Notes under the pieces: generated by a model | What the model was told of the DNA's origin: nothing | What the model saw: only the letters and a program-made list of their open reading frames with translations | Databases searched by the model: none | Program-made: the position numbers and the translations under genes | Assembly (NCBI GenBank): GCA_023053545.1 | Contig: JAKZAN010000006.1 | Coordinates: 12,345,412 to 12,409,411 of the forward strand | Direction: 5' to 3' | DNA from: Lepidurus packardi | Lineage: Eukaryota > Arthropoda > Branchiopoda > Notostraca > Triopsidae | DNA: 64,000 nucleotides | In this document: positions 1 to 10,403 of the stretch, one piece after another | How the letters are laid out: every line of letters starts with the position of its first letter | Numbering within the stretch: the stretch's first letter is position 1

Positions 1-102
1 TCGTCTTCAAAAACTATACCTTAAGATAATAAGATTTCATTGAATAATACATGAAAACTTACCTGCGTTGCTCGTTGATGTTCCTGGCAAATTTCGTCTT
101 AA
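1..102 (-). pseudogene. Harbinger Myb-like gene, exon 2 end and start of exon 3 (copy A side)
   Basis: On the minus strand, 102-63 completes exon 2 (ending in CAG before gtaagt), 62-14 is an intron ending in tatag, and exon 3 starts at 13 and leaves the window. The codons join in frame with the part at 6267-6877 once the transposon and one TTAA are removed. The rest of exon 3 is outside the window, but its duplicate is at 18943-19256. Confidence 0.75.
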
Positions 103-479
103 GGCCACGGTGGAGCCTACTGTAGGCGTTTTCGTTGTTCATAGATGGCATCTCGAGCGCCAGTGAATTTGCCTATAATTCAGGGGCAGTTAATATCCTT
201 TCGTTTCGCCAGATGGCGAGGCAGGCAAATAAGCGGGAATTGAAACTATGCTTGAATCAACGCATACACAGTGGCAAACCGTAGTGTAGTACACAAGCAA
301 GCTCGGTTTTATTGTTGAATTTACATTGTGCGTTTATGTATCTTACTGTATGTATGATTATTATTATTTAACGAATTACCAGTATAGACTATTATCTTAC
401 GGGCAAATTGTATTTACTGTTCCAGTGTTTTTGCCACACACTTTGTGTTTCGGCAAGATAAAAAATGCAATACAATATT

Positions 480-1058
480 TCACGAATTTTTTTCTACAGT
501 TATATTTGTGTTAGGATGAGGCTCGGGATGGGCAAGGGTAAGGTTTTCAAACTGTTCAATGGCTGGTGAAATGGTATTTTCGGATAGGAGAGGCTGAAGG
601 AAAGGAGACGATGTAAGGTTTGAGGGAAGGGGTGTCGCAGACGTCGAAAGATATTGTCCTACTTGTTCCACACAATGCTGCAGCGCTTGAATATGGGTTC
701 TCCTCCTTTGACGCCGACGTTGGGACTTTGAAGTCGGTTGATCTTGGGGCTGAGCATGAAATGGGACCTGTTGGTAGTAAGCATTGCGGAAATCTTGAAC
801 ATGATATTGTGCAGAGGAGCTCAGACGCTCTGTGTCGTTATGGGTTCTGCTGTAATGGAGCGGCCAGCGTGTAGGCCTATGTTGCTCCTGACTTTGCTGC
901 CTACGGTACGGTCTTTGTTGCTCCAGATTCCTGTACACCGACCGGCCCCTGTGAGTTCCATGGCGGTCCCTGTCATCTATGACTTGCAGCGCAAGATCCA
1001 GAACCCGAGCTTGGCTTCTCGTGAGGTCGGCCATAGCGCGTTGCATTTCGCGATTCAT
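480..1058 (-). CDS. Divergent 192-residue basic protein of the TTAA transposon (copy A)
   Basis: Starts at ATG 1058 just after a good splice acceptor (ttctactctag), with a matching donor (gtaagt) about 70 bp upstream, so this is probably the coding exon of a spliced transcript. The protein is rich in Arg and Gln, with a cluster RRRQRRR near the middle that could be a nuclear-localisation or nucleic-acid contact segment, and a Ser/Pro-rich C-terminal half. I recognise no domain. It is transcribed away from the transposase, with the two 5' ends facing each other over about 480 bp. It is preserved open in both copies, which suggests a real second product of the transposon. Confidence 0.5.
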   Translation of the reverse strand: MNREMQRAMADLTRSQARVLDLALQVIDDRDRHGTHRGRSVYRNLEQQRPYRRQQSQEQHRPTRWPLHYSRTHNDTERLSSSAQYHVQDFRNAYYQQVPFHAQPQDQPTSKSQRRRQRRRTHIQALQHCVEQVGQYLSTSATPLPSNLTSSPFLQPLLSENTISPAIEQFENLTLAHPEPHPNTNITVEKNS

Positions 1059-1541
1059 CTAGAGTAGAATATATTTATGTCAGGTTAAGTTTATAAAACT
1101 ACCTAAATTTTTATTAAACAAGCACTTACCGTTGTGTCGTAGAAAGATGAACTTCACGTTGAACTGTATGACAAACAAACTATCCGAAAACTGCTTAGAA
1201 ATGTTGTTTTTTAATATTTTTTCCCTCCGTTTTATACAAAACGGTTCTCCCAAGAGCCGCTTTTCATTAAAGAAATTTAAACAGTTCAGCTATTGCAAAA
1301 ATGTCAATGTTCCTGAAGGATGGTACAGTACAAGGGAAAGCTTGAATTATATTGTGCAAGCAAGGGAAAGGCATTCCCCATAATCCCTTTACAGTAACTT
1401 GTCAAATTTATCCAACAAGGACAAAACAATCACTTAGATAGGTAGAGTAACTCAACAAACTAGTATTGTTTATCACACAAACGTGAGACTTCATATAAGC
1501 AGAAAGCCTGTTGCAAGTGTTATTCCAGATTAGTTGCAACA

Positions 1542-4466
1542 ATGGGGTCTCGTGTTAGGCGCATACGCAACTTGAAGAGACGAAAACGCCTTTTTCAAGA
1601 AAATAAGCAAACCAACGCTTCTCCCTCTTTCACACCAAAAAAAAAGAGGTGAGCGAGTTATCTTTCATAATCCCTTCAAACGAGACTGTTACAGAAAATT
1701 GTATCGAGTCACGTAGTCATTGTACTAATACTTCAAGTGGTATCCCAATTGCGAGCACAAGCTTCTCGAGTAGCATTGCCACTAGCAATGGTGACGAGCA
1801 TCCTTTGCAAAGTTCAAACATAGGTGATTCTTTCTCAATGTATGCTTCCCCTAGAATGAATGAGGGCAATGGCAATGACAATGAAGATAGGAATTATGGC
1901 AGTTTCTCTCCCACGCTTTGGCATGCCGGTAGGAAAAACGACCAACTCGAAATAGCAGCTACTCCGCTGATCACTGAACGTGTTGTTTACAGTCAACCAG
2001 AACTGAAGCAAAAGGTGCAAGGACGAAGGATTTGTGATTTAGCCTATGTAATTACACGTACATTAGAGCTGTTTATCCCTCACTACGAAGTTTGCAGCGG
2101 TAGTATGAGATTGTCAAAAAATATTCAAAATGGCTTGCTTACGTCACTTTCATTTAAGTGCCCTAAATGTGCTTATGGAGGTACAATTAATTCTGAAGCA
2201 ATAGAGCATGACAAGAACAGGAAAAAAAAAGCTAGAAAATCATTAGAGGCATCGGGCATTAGGCCCAAAAAGGAAGATAGCATTTCTTTAAATACTCTTG
2301 CGGCCTGGGCTATGATGGCCATTGGCGCAGGGCATGCGAAGAAATGATGTCCATTTTCAGTATACCGTGTATGGATAAGAAAACTTACATCCGTCACGAG
2401 AAAATTGTTGGGGGGATATGGCATACGTGGGCAACTAAATAAATGGAGAAAGGGCTACTGCAAGAAAAGGAAGCTGCGATAGCAGCAGGGAACGTTGACG
2501 ACGTGGAACCCCACGAATAACCGTCATAGGTCATGGTGGATGGTGCCAGCGAAGTCACGGTACCCGGTATACGGCTAAATCTGGAGTCGGCGTGCTTATT
2601 GGAAAACACAGTAACAAAATTTTGTACATGGGGGTACGAAATAAGTTCTGTTCAATCTGCAACCGTGCTGCAAGAGCTAAGAAAGTTGCACGTCCTCACA
2701 TGTGTTTTAAGAATTGGGATGGTCCGTCTACAGCAATGGAGACGGACATATTGGCAAAAGGGTTTAGAGAATGTGAAAAAAAGTTTGGCGTTCGGTTTTC
2801 ACATTACATTGGTGATGGTGATTCTTCCACCTACAATGAAATACTGGCTACTACGCCCAGAACACAGAAATTGCCTGAAAAACAAGAATGCGCAAACCAC
2901 ATCACAAAAAACTTTACATCAAAGTTGTATAGGGATAAAAAAAAAAGCCAGGCGCATTTTAAGGTCTTGACAGTCCCAAATATTGCAAATCTAACGCGTG
3001 GGATTAGAGGCGCCATGAAAAGAAATGCGATCACTGGCGGCACTGCAGCGGACCTTTGCCGAGCTTTGGACAATGTACCACGCCACTACATACTTGGCGA
3101 CCATACGTTCTGCGAAAAACCAGAGCAGGGTGTAAAAGGGTGCAGGCATGCTGGAAAACAGCTGAGGACTTCGGTTGCAGACTATGTCTACAGGGACATC
3201 TGCAAAGCGCTTGAATTCGTTAAAAGAAAAGCGCATAACCTACTTGCGGAGGTTACAACAAACTCCGCTGAGCGGTTTATGTCAATTCTTGTTAAATTGC
3301 TAGGAGGAAAACAGTTTTTGCGTTCCCAGAGAGGCTCGTACAATTACAGAGCTGCTGGTGCCGTTTTGATTTACCACTCAGGGCGCGGGGCTCACGCTAA
3401 ATTATTGAAAACGCACGGACAAGGCTCGTTTGTACTAGACCGATTTGCATCGCGCGCTAATGTCACGAAAGAATCGTGGAAAGTGAGGTACAGGAAGCTT
3501 GCAGAGAAGCAAAACGGTCAGGGTCAAATAGCTCCTGTTATAACCGAGAACGGACCCGATGCTGATTACGGGTTACCAGACCTAGATCCTGTGGCTTTCA
3601 AGGAACAGTGCGATCTCATACGTAAGCAATTACAGCTTACGAGTGACCAAATTGCCGCTTTGGAAGAGAAAACAAGGGCTCAAGCAGCATGTATTGACTG
3701 GATGGAGGCGAGGAAGAACCGTATCACTGCTTCCAATTTTGGTAGAGTTTGCAAACTACAGCAAACCACGCTTAGGGATAAAACTTTACGCCAAATCACA
3801 GTTCCGAGTAAATGGTCGAATGACTCAACTGAATACGGAAAAAGCAATGAGGGAAATGGCAGGAGAACTTATGAGGAGCAAACAGGAACTATTGTCCACA
3901 CTTCTGGACTTTGGATTGACAAAGAATTCGGGTACTTGGGGGCTTCTCCTGACGGGCTCATTGGGGAAGTTGGCCTACTTGAGATCAAGTGTCCCAAAAA
4001 AGCCGAGCATGTTTCCTTGAAGGCGTTAGTCCGTCAAAATAAGGCACAATCAATAGGATTGGAGTTTGTCAAAGGAGACAAACTCAAACTGAAAAGAAAT
4101 CACAACTATTATTACCAAATTCAAGGACAGCTTGAAATTACTGGTAGAGAATGGTGCGACTTTCATGTCTGGAGTCCCAAAGAGACCCATACTGAGCGTA
4201 TCTTCCGCGACCAGACCTTTTGGAAAACTAAAATGCTCCCGAAATTGCATGATTTCTTTGAAGATAGTCTTCTTCCTGAGCTAGCGGATCCACGTATTGC
4301 ACGAAAACTTGTACCCCGCGAGCCTCAGCGCGTGCTTGAGGCAATCGAAGAGAGGAAAAGAGCGTTCGCTGCTAAAGCGAAAGGAAAACCGCCAAAAAAG
4401 CGACAAGTACGCGAAATGCAATCGGAGTCGGATGTTGACAGTCTTTCCCCTTCCAAAAAAAAATAA
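1542..4466 (+). pseudogene. Kolobok-like transposase-YqaJ gene, copy A, broken
   Basis: It encodes the same protein as copy B: a DDE transposase module followed by a YqaJ-type nuclease. A basic N-terminus starts at an ATG at 1542 (many Arg/Lys, ending in a run of nine A); the frame continues at 1649 one register away. The frame is then lost by a small deletion around 2335, a GAA to TAA change near 2440 and a one-base deletion near 2500. From about 2592 to 4466 it is open again to the stop. At about 2532 a G to C change turns the first catalytic Asp of the VIGDGGW motif into His. The copy should make no active transposase. Confidence 0.85.
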
Positions 4467-4467
4467 G

Positions 4468-4655
4468 CTGAGTCGGACGTTTTCTTTCCTGACCGCTACG
4501 ATTATTTAAAAGAACAAGAAGTTGTGTCGGATACTATCTGACCGCTAAAACTGCAAAACAGAAGTCGAAGCTGAGTAGGACGTTGTCTGTCTGACCGCTT
4601 CAATGTAAATAATAATTTTTTCTCAAAATGCACTGAGTCGGACGTTGTCTGACCA
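4468..4655. repeat. Four spaced GTCNGAC-pair repeats after transposase stop (copy A)
   Basis: Immediately downstream of the transposase stop are four variants of CTGAGTCGGACGTTGTCTGACC (shown here as its two halves CTGAGTCGGAC and GTTGTCTGACC), starting near 4468, 4527, 4570 and 4631. The best copy has two palindromic heptamers GTCNGAC ten bases apart, about one helical turn. The spacing between copies is about 45-60 bp. This looks like a protein-binding array or the remains of a minisatellite. Confidence 0.7.
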
Positions 4656-6266
4656 CAATGAAGATGAATTGTTTTACTTACGTATAACCTATATCGTAGA
4701 ATGTAGTTCATTCACTTTGTATGTTTTTTTCTTATTATACTGTTTCGTTTCTAATTTGTTTAAAAGTTTTCCTTCTAGAAAATAGGTTACAAAAACGATC
4801 TTGGATGCCGAACAAAAAAATTATAGGCACTCGGAGTAGGCCTATCCAGAAAGCGAAAGTGTACAACTGCCAAGTTTCCTATTCTATTGATACAAATGAT
4901 GAAACGCAGTACAGTTACGCATTTTTGCGTGTACCTTTTGCAAACTCTGATGTATCAATAATAGGTTATCAACTGACAAAAACAGCAGTGCAAAAGAAGA
5001 AAAAAAGATGGGAATGTGTATCCACGAAAAATTATACAATACACTAAGATAAGCAAAAGCAACTCGTTCGTCAAACATTCGTAAAGTTACCACTTATAAA
5101 CATGTTCAAAGGTTAATGAAGTTAAACATGAATACAAATTCCAATACACGTTCGGCTTATATAACGCGACTAGTAGGGTTACGTCAGGTTATATTCATTT
5201 ATAACGAAAGAAAAGATCTATAAGAATAGAAGCTTGTTATCCTAGTCAGGAATGAAATTTCAAACGGTACCCTACATTTGTGAACAAAAAGGTAATCCAA
5301 ACGTAGTAGTGGACTTTACACAAAAGCCACACTGCACACTTTGTTGAGGAAAGCACAGTTTATCTCATTTACTAATAACTTGATTTCTTATTCCAATTAA
5401 GTAAAATGTTAAACGAACTCTTCTGTTGAAAGGTTTTCCAAAAGCTAATAGCAGGACATGTGAAAAATTAAATTCCCTTGAACACCAGAAAATAATGAAA
5501 AACGCAAAATATGCACTAAACAACAGAAGCGCTATAGTAAAATTTATTTACACACTTTATAATAAAAGAAAGGACAGTACTCCACGACGAAATGGGCAAA
5601 ACAAACTGAAATCAAGAAAGAATACACGTGCCCTTGTTATTGTTTTCTGTTTCACCCAACCTTCTAAGGCGTGGTCACAGCTTGGTCATTGACAAGACCC
5701 CTTGCTGTACTTGGTCTGAGAAATATTCGTCTCAGAAAATAATATCCTTTTTGCTTTGGGCAAGCCTCAAGCGAAGTGAAGTTGTATCATAACATTTCCA
5801 CCCATCCCTTTCCTCTTCCCATCCTGCTTTCCTCCTTTCCTTATCATTGCTTCGCCTTTTCCTGAACTCACAGTGACCTTCCTATGTTGGCCGCAGCCGA
5901 AGTGGTGGCGCCACAATTTTTCAAGAAAAATTCGGAACAAATTATAAAGCGGTGTCAACGATTACTCCGAAATGGATGGTCGGATTTACACAATTTATAC
6001 GTAAAATTTTTTTTAAAAAAATGCTTTTTGTAATGAGCGGAACAGAATTTCAAAATTCATTACTTGTAAAAATGTTCGAACTTTAACCGCCTCTACAAAA
6101 TTTCCTGATTGATTTTTCAAAAAAGTGCCACGCTCATTACAAACTAGATAGGTGTATGAACTTTACTATCAAGAAATTTTTTTAAAATAATGAAGCTATA
6201 TTCGCCAAATCGTGCACCGAAACTCCAATGTAATTTGCCCATAAGCGCCTAGGCTCCACCGTGGCC

Positions 6267-6877
6267 TTAATTCACTCGGATTCTGTTCCTCTTTTAGAGA
6301 GTCACAGAGGTATACCGGGTGAATGTTGTGTCCCTCTCCTAACGAAGACATTTTCATAACTGAATTTCAATTACTATTATAATGATTAATTACCAATTAT
6401 GTCCTGAATTTCCTCTATATACGGTGGAGTATTCAGTAGTACGTCAGCTCCACTTCCGGTCTTCTCAGATTCTTTGACGTAAGTTTTGTACGCCTTCATT
6501 ATATTTTGCCATTTTTGGTCGACTTTCAGTACAGGATTTTCTCCGAGGTAATACCCAGCCTCGGCCAGTGAATTTGATATAATTGTCCAGGTATGCTTTT
6601 TTCTGGTCTTGTTATCGCTCAAAGCTGACCAATGTTTTTTTACAAGACCTAATAGGGCAGTTAGCATTTGCGAAGAAATTTTATTATAAAAATTACTTAA
6701 AAATAACCGCGTCGCCTTATCGTCTAGGGCTTTACTCGTTGCGCTTTTCTTTCCTATCCATATTGGCTTCTTTTCTTCTTCAACAAGGTTTGTAAGTTGA
6801 CTCTGATGATTGTTAGAATTCTCGGTCAGGACAAAGTTTTCTTCAACTTCCACAATTTCGTACACGTAGCTTTCCAT
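6267..6877 (-). pseudogene. Harbinger Myb/SANT-like protein, exons 1 and 2 start, split by transposon
   Basis: Exon 1 runs from ATG 6877 (residues MESYVYEIV) to 6394, where the intron begins with gtaatt; exon 2 starts at 6338 after cgttag and reaches the TTAA at 6267. The protein has a trihelix/Myb-SANT-like region (two spaced Trp in KKHWSAL and HTWTII, then QKWQNIMKAYKTYV) as in the DNA-binding partner protein of PIF/Harbinger transposons. Known role of the family: binding the transposon ends and bringing the transposase to the nucleus. Copy A of the TTAA element interrupts exon 2, so this gene is dead here. Confidence 0.8.
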
Positions 6878-6883
6878 ACCCAC

Positions 6884-7722
6884 ACAACGCCTGTTCGAAC
6901 TTCGGAAAGAACGAGTCGTATGGGAAGAGCTATACGAACCCCGAAGCGTTTTCTCTAACCTTTTGGTCCTTTTTTTTTATGCCACGTGGATAAAACTCTG
7001 TGCTCCTTCGGACCCTTTTTCCCTTTTTGAGGCAGTGGCATTTGATCCTTTTGACAGCGCACAAGTGAACCATTCAATACTTCGGCACAACCAAGTTTTA
7101 GACAATACAATTTTTTGTCTTGGTAAACCAATTAACCAGTGCCTGAGTTTCTCTATTTTTGATTCCCACAACGCCCGAATCCTGAGAAAAACAAAGAAAG
7201 GGGGAAAAATTCGTTAGTTTAAAATTAATTCGCTTAACAATAATAGACATTGATTTGCTTAAATGTACCTATAAAATTTCTTGGTAGCTTTCGATTCGCA
7301 ATTTTTTGGGACTGTTTCACTTGTAGTCCTACAACTGTACTGTAATATTAACAACAGTGGATTGGCTTTAAGTATGCAAAGTCAAGGTCAATTTTAATCG
7401 AAGTCACTTCACTAGGGAAATTACAATGGTGACGAAAAAGGGAGACTGAAGTGCTTTCGGTTTGCATTCCAATCTCACAGAAAAGAAACACAAAGCACAA
7501 GAGAATAAATTTAAAAGAGTGATTTAGCTTCCTGGAATGACCAATTGTATTGCAAAACATTTCCGAAACAAAGGAAGTTCTTCATTGTTCTTATTTGCTA
7601 CTCACTTTACAGGGATTACAGTAAAATAAATTTATTGCAGATTTATATACGATTTAAACAAGAAATAAAAATGGGAAAATACACAAGAAACATGATACAA
7701 AACCCAATGTTTACAAACAAAT
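6884..7722. other. Upstream of Myb-like gene; no gene seen
   Basis: AT-rich sequence that should contain the Harbinger promoter and end. I looked for a Harbinger terminal repeat matching the one proposed at 20812-20834 and did not find it. Short ORFs here have no family features. Confidence 0.5.
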
Positions 7723-8212
7723 GGTAATGGGAGGGCTTTTGGGGACTCTTCCTAGTGTAAGAAAGTGTCTTACAAATTTTAGTAGGTTCTTTGTGGCGGA
7801 AGGAGAGGCTGTGGTTATCAGGACTCACGGAGTAAAGTTAGAGTCCGAAAAAGGACTTAGACTCTGGTTCACGGATGTATTTTGTACATACACACTCTAA
7901 CACCCTCTGCTAAAAGCGAGCACCAACTTTCCACCAAAGGCGAATACCGACCCCTACTAAAGGCAAATTCTGACTGCCCTGATTGATAAAATGAAAGCCA
8001 CCAGGAAAACAATTAACTAGTAAGCTGAGCTATTACTTCATTGGTGTGGGCGGTTCGTACATAATAAGGGGATTCACAGTATTGGGCAATAGCGGACTAA
8101 TCAGACACATGCATGGCTTCATGCATGTGGAGGGCGACATCTAGTGTTTACGGGAGAATATAGGTGGGGTACTCAAAAATAAGCGGGAGAATAAAAGCAC
8201 ATTCTTACATCA
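7723..8212 (-). repeat. Probable 3' LTR of env-bearing Gypsy element
   Basis: On the minus strand the sequence after env contains a purine tract (AATGGGGGAAG) directly followed by TGATGTAAGAATG at 8212, the expected start of a 3' LTR. The inner edge at 8212 is fairly clear; the outer edge near 7723 is a guess, because there is no second LTR to compare. It contains a perfect 10-bp inverted repeat (8106-8129) and three diverged ~25-bp tandem units around 7905-7980. Confidence 0.45.
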
Positions 8213-8273
8213 CTTCCCCCATTGGAAAAACTACGTCCCGGAGTAAAAGAAAAGAACCACGAAAACAGCCAAA

Positions 8274-10363
8274 CTATTTAAACAATTTCTGTTCAAAGGC
8301 TAGTAGTCGATCTTTAACTACTTCGGACTCCAGCTTCATGATGGTGGTTAGTCTTCCGACCTCTAGATCCAGCTCTAAATTCCGACTCTTTAGGGCATTC
8401 AGCTCCTGGGTTAAGTTCTTCTGGGCTTCTAGAAGGTCGGCAGTTCGTTGGTTCAGATCCCGTTGCTGGTCGGTCTGGACTAAGTCGTTTCGTTGGCTGA
8501 AGTAACTCCATAGTTTGTATGCACCAAAGGCGAACAAGGCGATCTGCACGATAAAGAAAACTACCCCGGCCGCGAGGTAGATGTTGAGTCGGGCAGAAAC
8601 ATGGTGTTGAATTTCGGAATTTTCGTCCAAGAATAGTAACTTCTGTTGGGCGACAGCTTCCTTCATTTTGGCAACAGAGATCTCCCAATCATCAGTGGCG
8701 TTGAGATCAGCCAAAAGTTCCTTAATCTTGGGTAACTGACGAGGCTCAAATGGACTCAGCGTGGCGTTCCCGAAGTAGGGAGTCAAAGGCATCAAATTCA
8801 GTTCGTAGGTTTGCGATCGCACGTTGGTATATTCGGAGTAAGTGGCTGGAATCGAAAACGTAGGCGCCTGCAAAGTACACTTCGGCGGCAACACTAAAAA
8901 TCCTACTCCCAGTATTTCAGTCCGCTTTTCTAAGACTCGAGAGGTTAGTGAAACATGCGGGCACAGAAGAGAAATTTTTGTAGATACGGGCGATGAATAC
9001 AACCACTTACCCTCTCCTACCGGAAGTAAGGTAATTCGGCTCCGACGAATAATTTTCGTGTCGCATTCATTGTTGATTCTTGCTTTATCATCCAAGTAAA
9101 GGGATATCGGGCAAGAGGTAGCGGTGTTATGCCGGACTATAGGGTTTTGTGTTAAGCACCAGCGCTTATCCAATTGAAGGCAGTTTTTTAAATCATCCTG
9201 ACGTAGTTCGATAAAGTTTTTTCGATCCGCGGAGATAGCCAAGTAAGGGTGATCAATTTGTGTCAAGGCGTACATGTCAGTATCCGGAACAGGAGTAGGG
9301 AAAGGCGAGAAATGGTACAATTCGAAATCATTTTGTTGGGGGGAGATAAGGATTTCGATGAACAGACGTAAACCATGGTTGAGGGACGCTGCTTTGACGT
9401 TGACGGAGGTGTACAGTTCCCAGAAATTTTTTGTTTTCGAGTTGGTCATGATGGTCCAACCAGTTGGCAATCGTCCTTCAATCTCTCGAAGTACAGGAAC
9501 GATCCTCGTTGGGGGTAGGAGATGTTTGGGAATACGTCCAATTGAGATTAGAGTGAGGTCATCATTTAGGTATTGTAATAAACTATTGGTCAACCGTAGG
9601 TTCGTCTGTATTTCTGCCGTAGCTGAAGTAATTCCTAGCAGCTCGCCTAATATTTGATCGGAATTATGTTGATGGGTTTGTAGATTGGATCGAATATTAT
9701 CTATGGTTTGTCCGACTAGGCTAATCGCTTGGGTTAGGTTATGGAGCGTTCCACGATTTCGTAGGATGTCTTCATGTGTGGTTTGAATCAGGGAGGCTTG
9801 TAATTCTTGCACATGAGCAATGCTGCTTGTCTGTTTGGTCATACTATCGATTCGGCTATTAATTTGGTCGATATCTCCGTCACCCGCGGTACCGAAAAGG
9901 AAGTGTAGTATCGTACTTCCGCCAGGGATGAGTACAAAACGTTTGGTCCGGTCATTGAGGGTTGTTATACGTCGGATATTTTCTAGTTTGATTTTTATCT
10001 CGTTGAAATCTTTCGTAAATAGGCGATTTTCTCGGTTGATGGTAAGGTTAACTAAGACCAAGAAGTTTTGGAATTCCGTGACTTTGGTTTCGATGTGGGT
10101 GTCTATGGGACGGAAGTTTCTTAGATATTGTGCCAAATTTTCCATAATGATGTCATAAGGCGTAAGATCTATATCGGAGACTATGGTCCACTTCGAATTG
10201 GTGAGGGTTAATTGATCTTCGTATTTGAAGATACTTCCCAGGGTTATACGGTGGGATTCCAACTCTGGGCTGACTGATCCAACCATGACAAGAAAGACGC
10301 ATATCCAAAATGCTATCGGTCCTAGAAGGGATTTTTTGAAGAGGATGAGCAAACGGCAACCTT
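8274..10363 (-). CDS. env: Envelope-like fusion glycoprotein (Baculo_F/errantivirus type)
   Basis: About 690 residues on the minus strand. In order: a hydrophobic N-terminal signal-like segment (residues about 8-28), a basic cleavage motif RTKR at 135-138 followed by a Gly-rich hydrophobic stretch and the family hallmark HFLFGTA (about 150-156), an extracellular region with paired Cys, a single membrane span near 592-612, and a 72-residue charged, coiled-coil cytoplasmic tail. This is the layout of F-like envelope proteins of insect errantiviruses and baculoviruses. The first codon of the open frame is TTG, and a splice acceptor (cacctgtag) lies at about 10364. The protein is therefore probably made from a spliced mRNA, as in gypsy. 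The frame is open throughout. Confidence 0.85.
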
Positions 10364-10403
10364 CTACAGGTGGGTGATAATTTTACTGGTGGGAAATCGA
10401 TCC

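Larger units (their letters stand above)
103..6266 (+). mobile_element. TTAA-target DNA transposon copy A (Kolobok-like)
   Basis: The element is 6164 bp with terminal inverted repeats GGCCACGGTGGAGCCTA at 103-119 and its complement at 6250-6266. It is flanked on both sides by TTAA (99-102 and 6267-6270). A TTAA target duplication is typical of Kolobok and piggyBac superfamilies; the encoded protein is not piggyBac-like, so Kolobok-like is the best placement, by inference. It carries a broken transposase gene on the plus strand and a divergent 192-codon ORF on the minus strand. It is inserted in exon 2 of a Harbinger Myb-like gene: removing the element and one TTAA restores an open frame. Confidence 0.85.
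1..6270. repeat. Left arm of ~6.3 kb inverted repeat
   Basis: This arm is the reverse complement of 12284-18955 with only scattered differences. Base p pairs with base 18956-p up to about p=1952, where the other arm carries an extra 392-bp insert. The repeat runs beyond transposon copy A into its flank and reaches the window edge, so the true arm is longer than seen. Single-base differences I could read include about positions 965, 2441, 2532, 4708 and 5592, plus small deletions near 2335 and 2500, so the arms are recent duplicates. Confidence 0.95.

Noticed and set aside
4721..5047. 108-codon ATG frame in both TTAA-transposon copies (also 13507-13833)
   Set aside because: It is present in both only because the copies are recent duplicates; composition and lack of motifs give no support for a protein.
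103..6266. Classifying the element as MuDR because the transposase resembles Mutator types
   Set aside because: No 9-10 bp target duplication; both copies are bounded by TTAA on each side.
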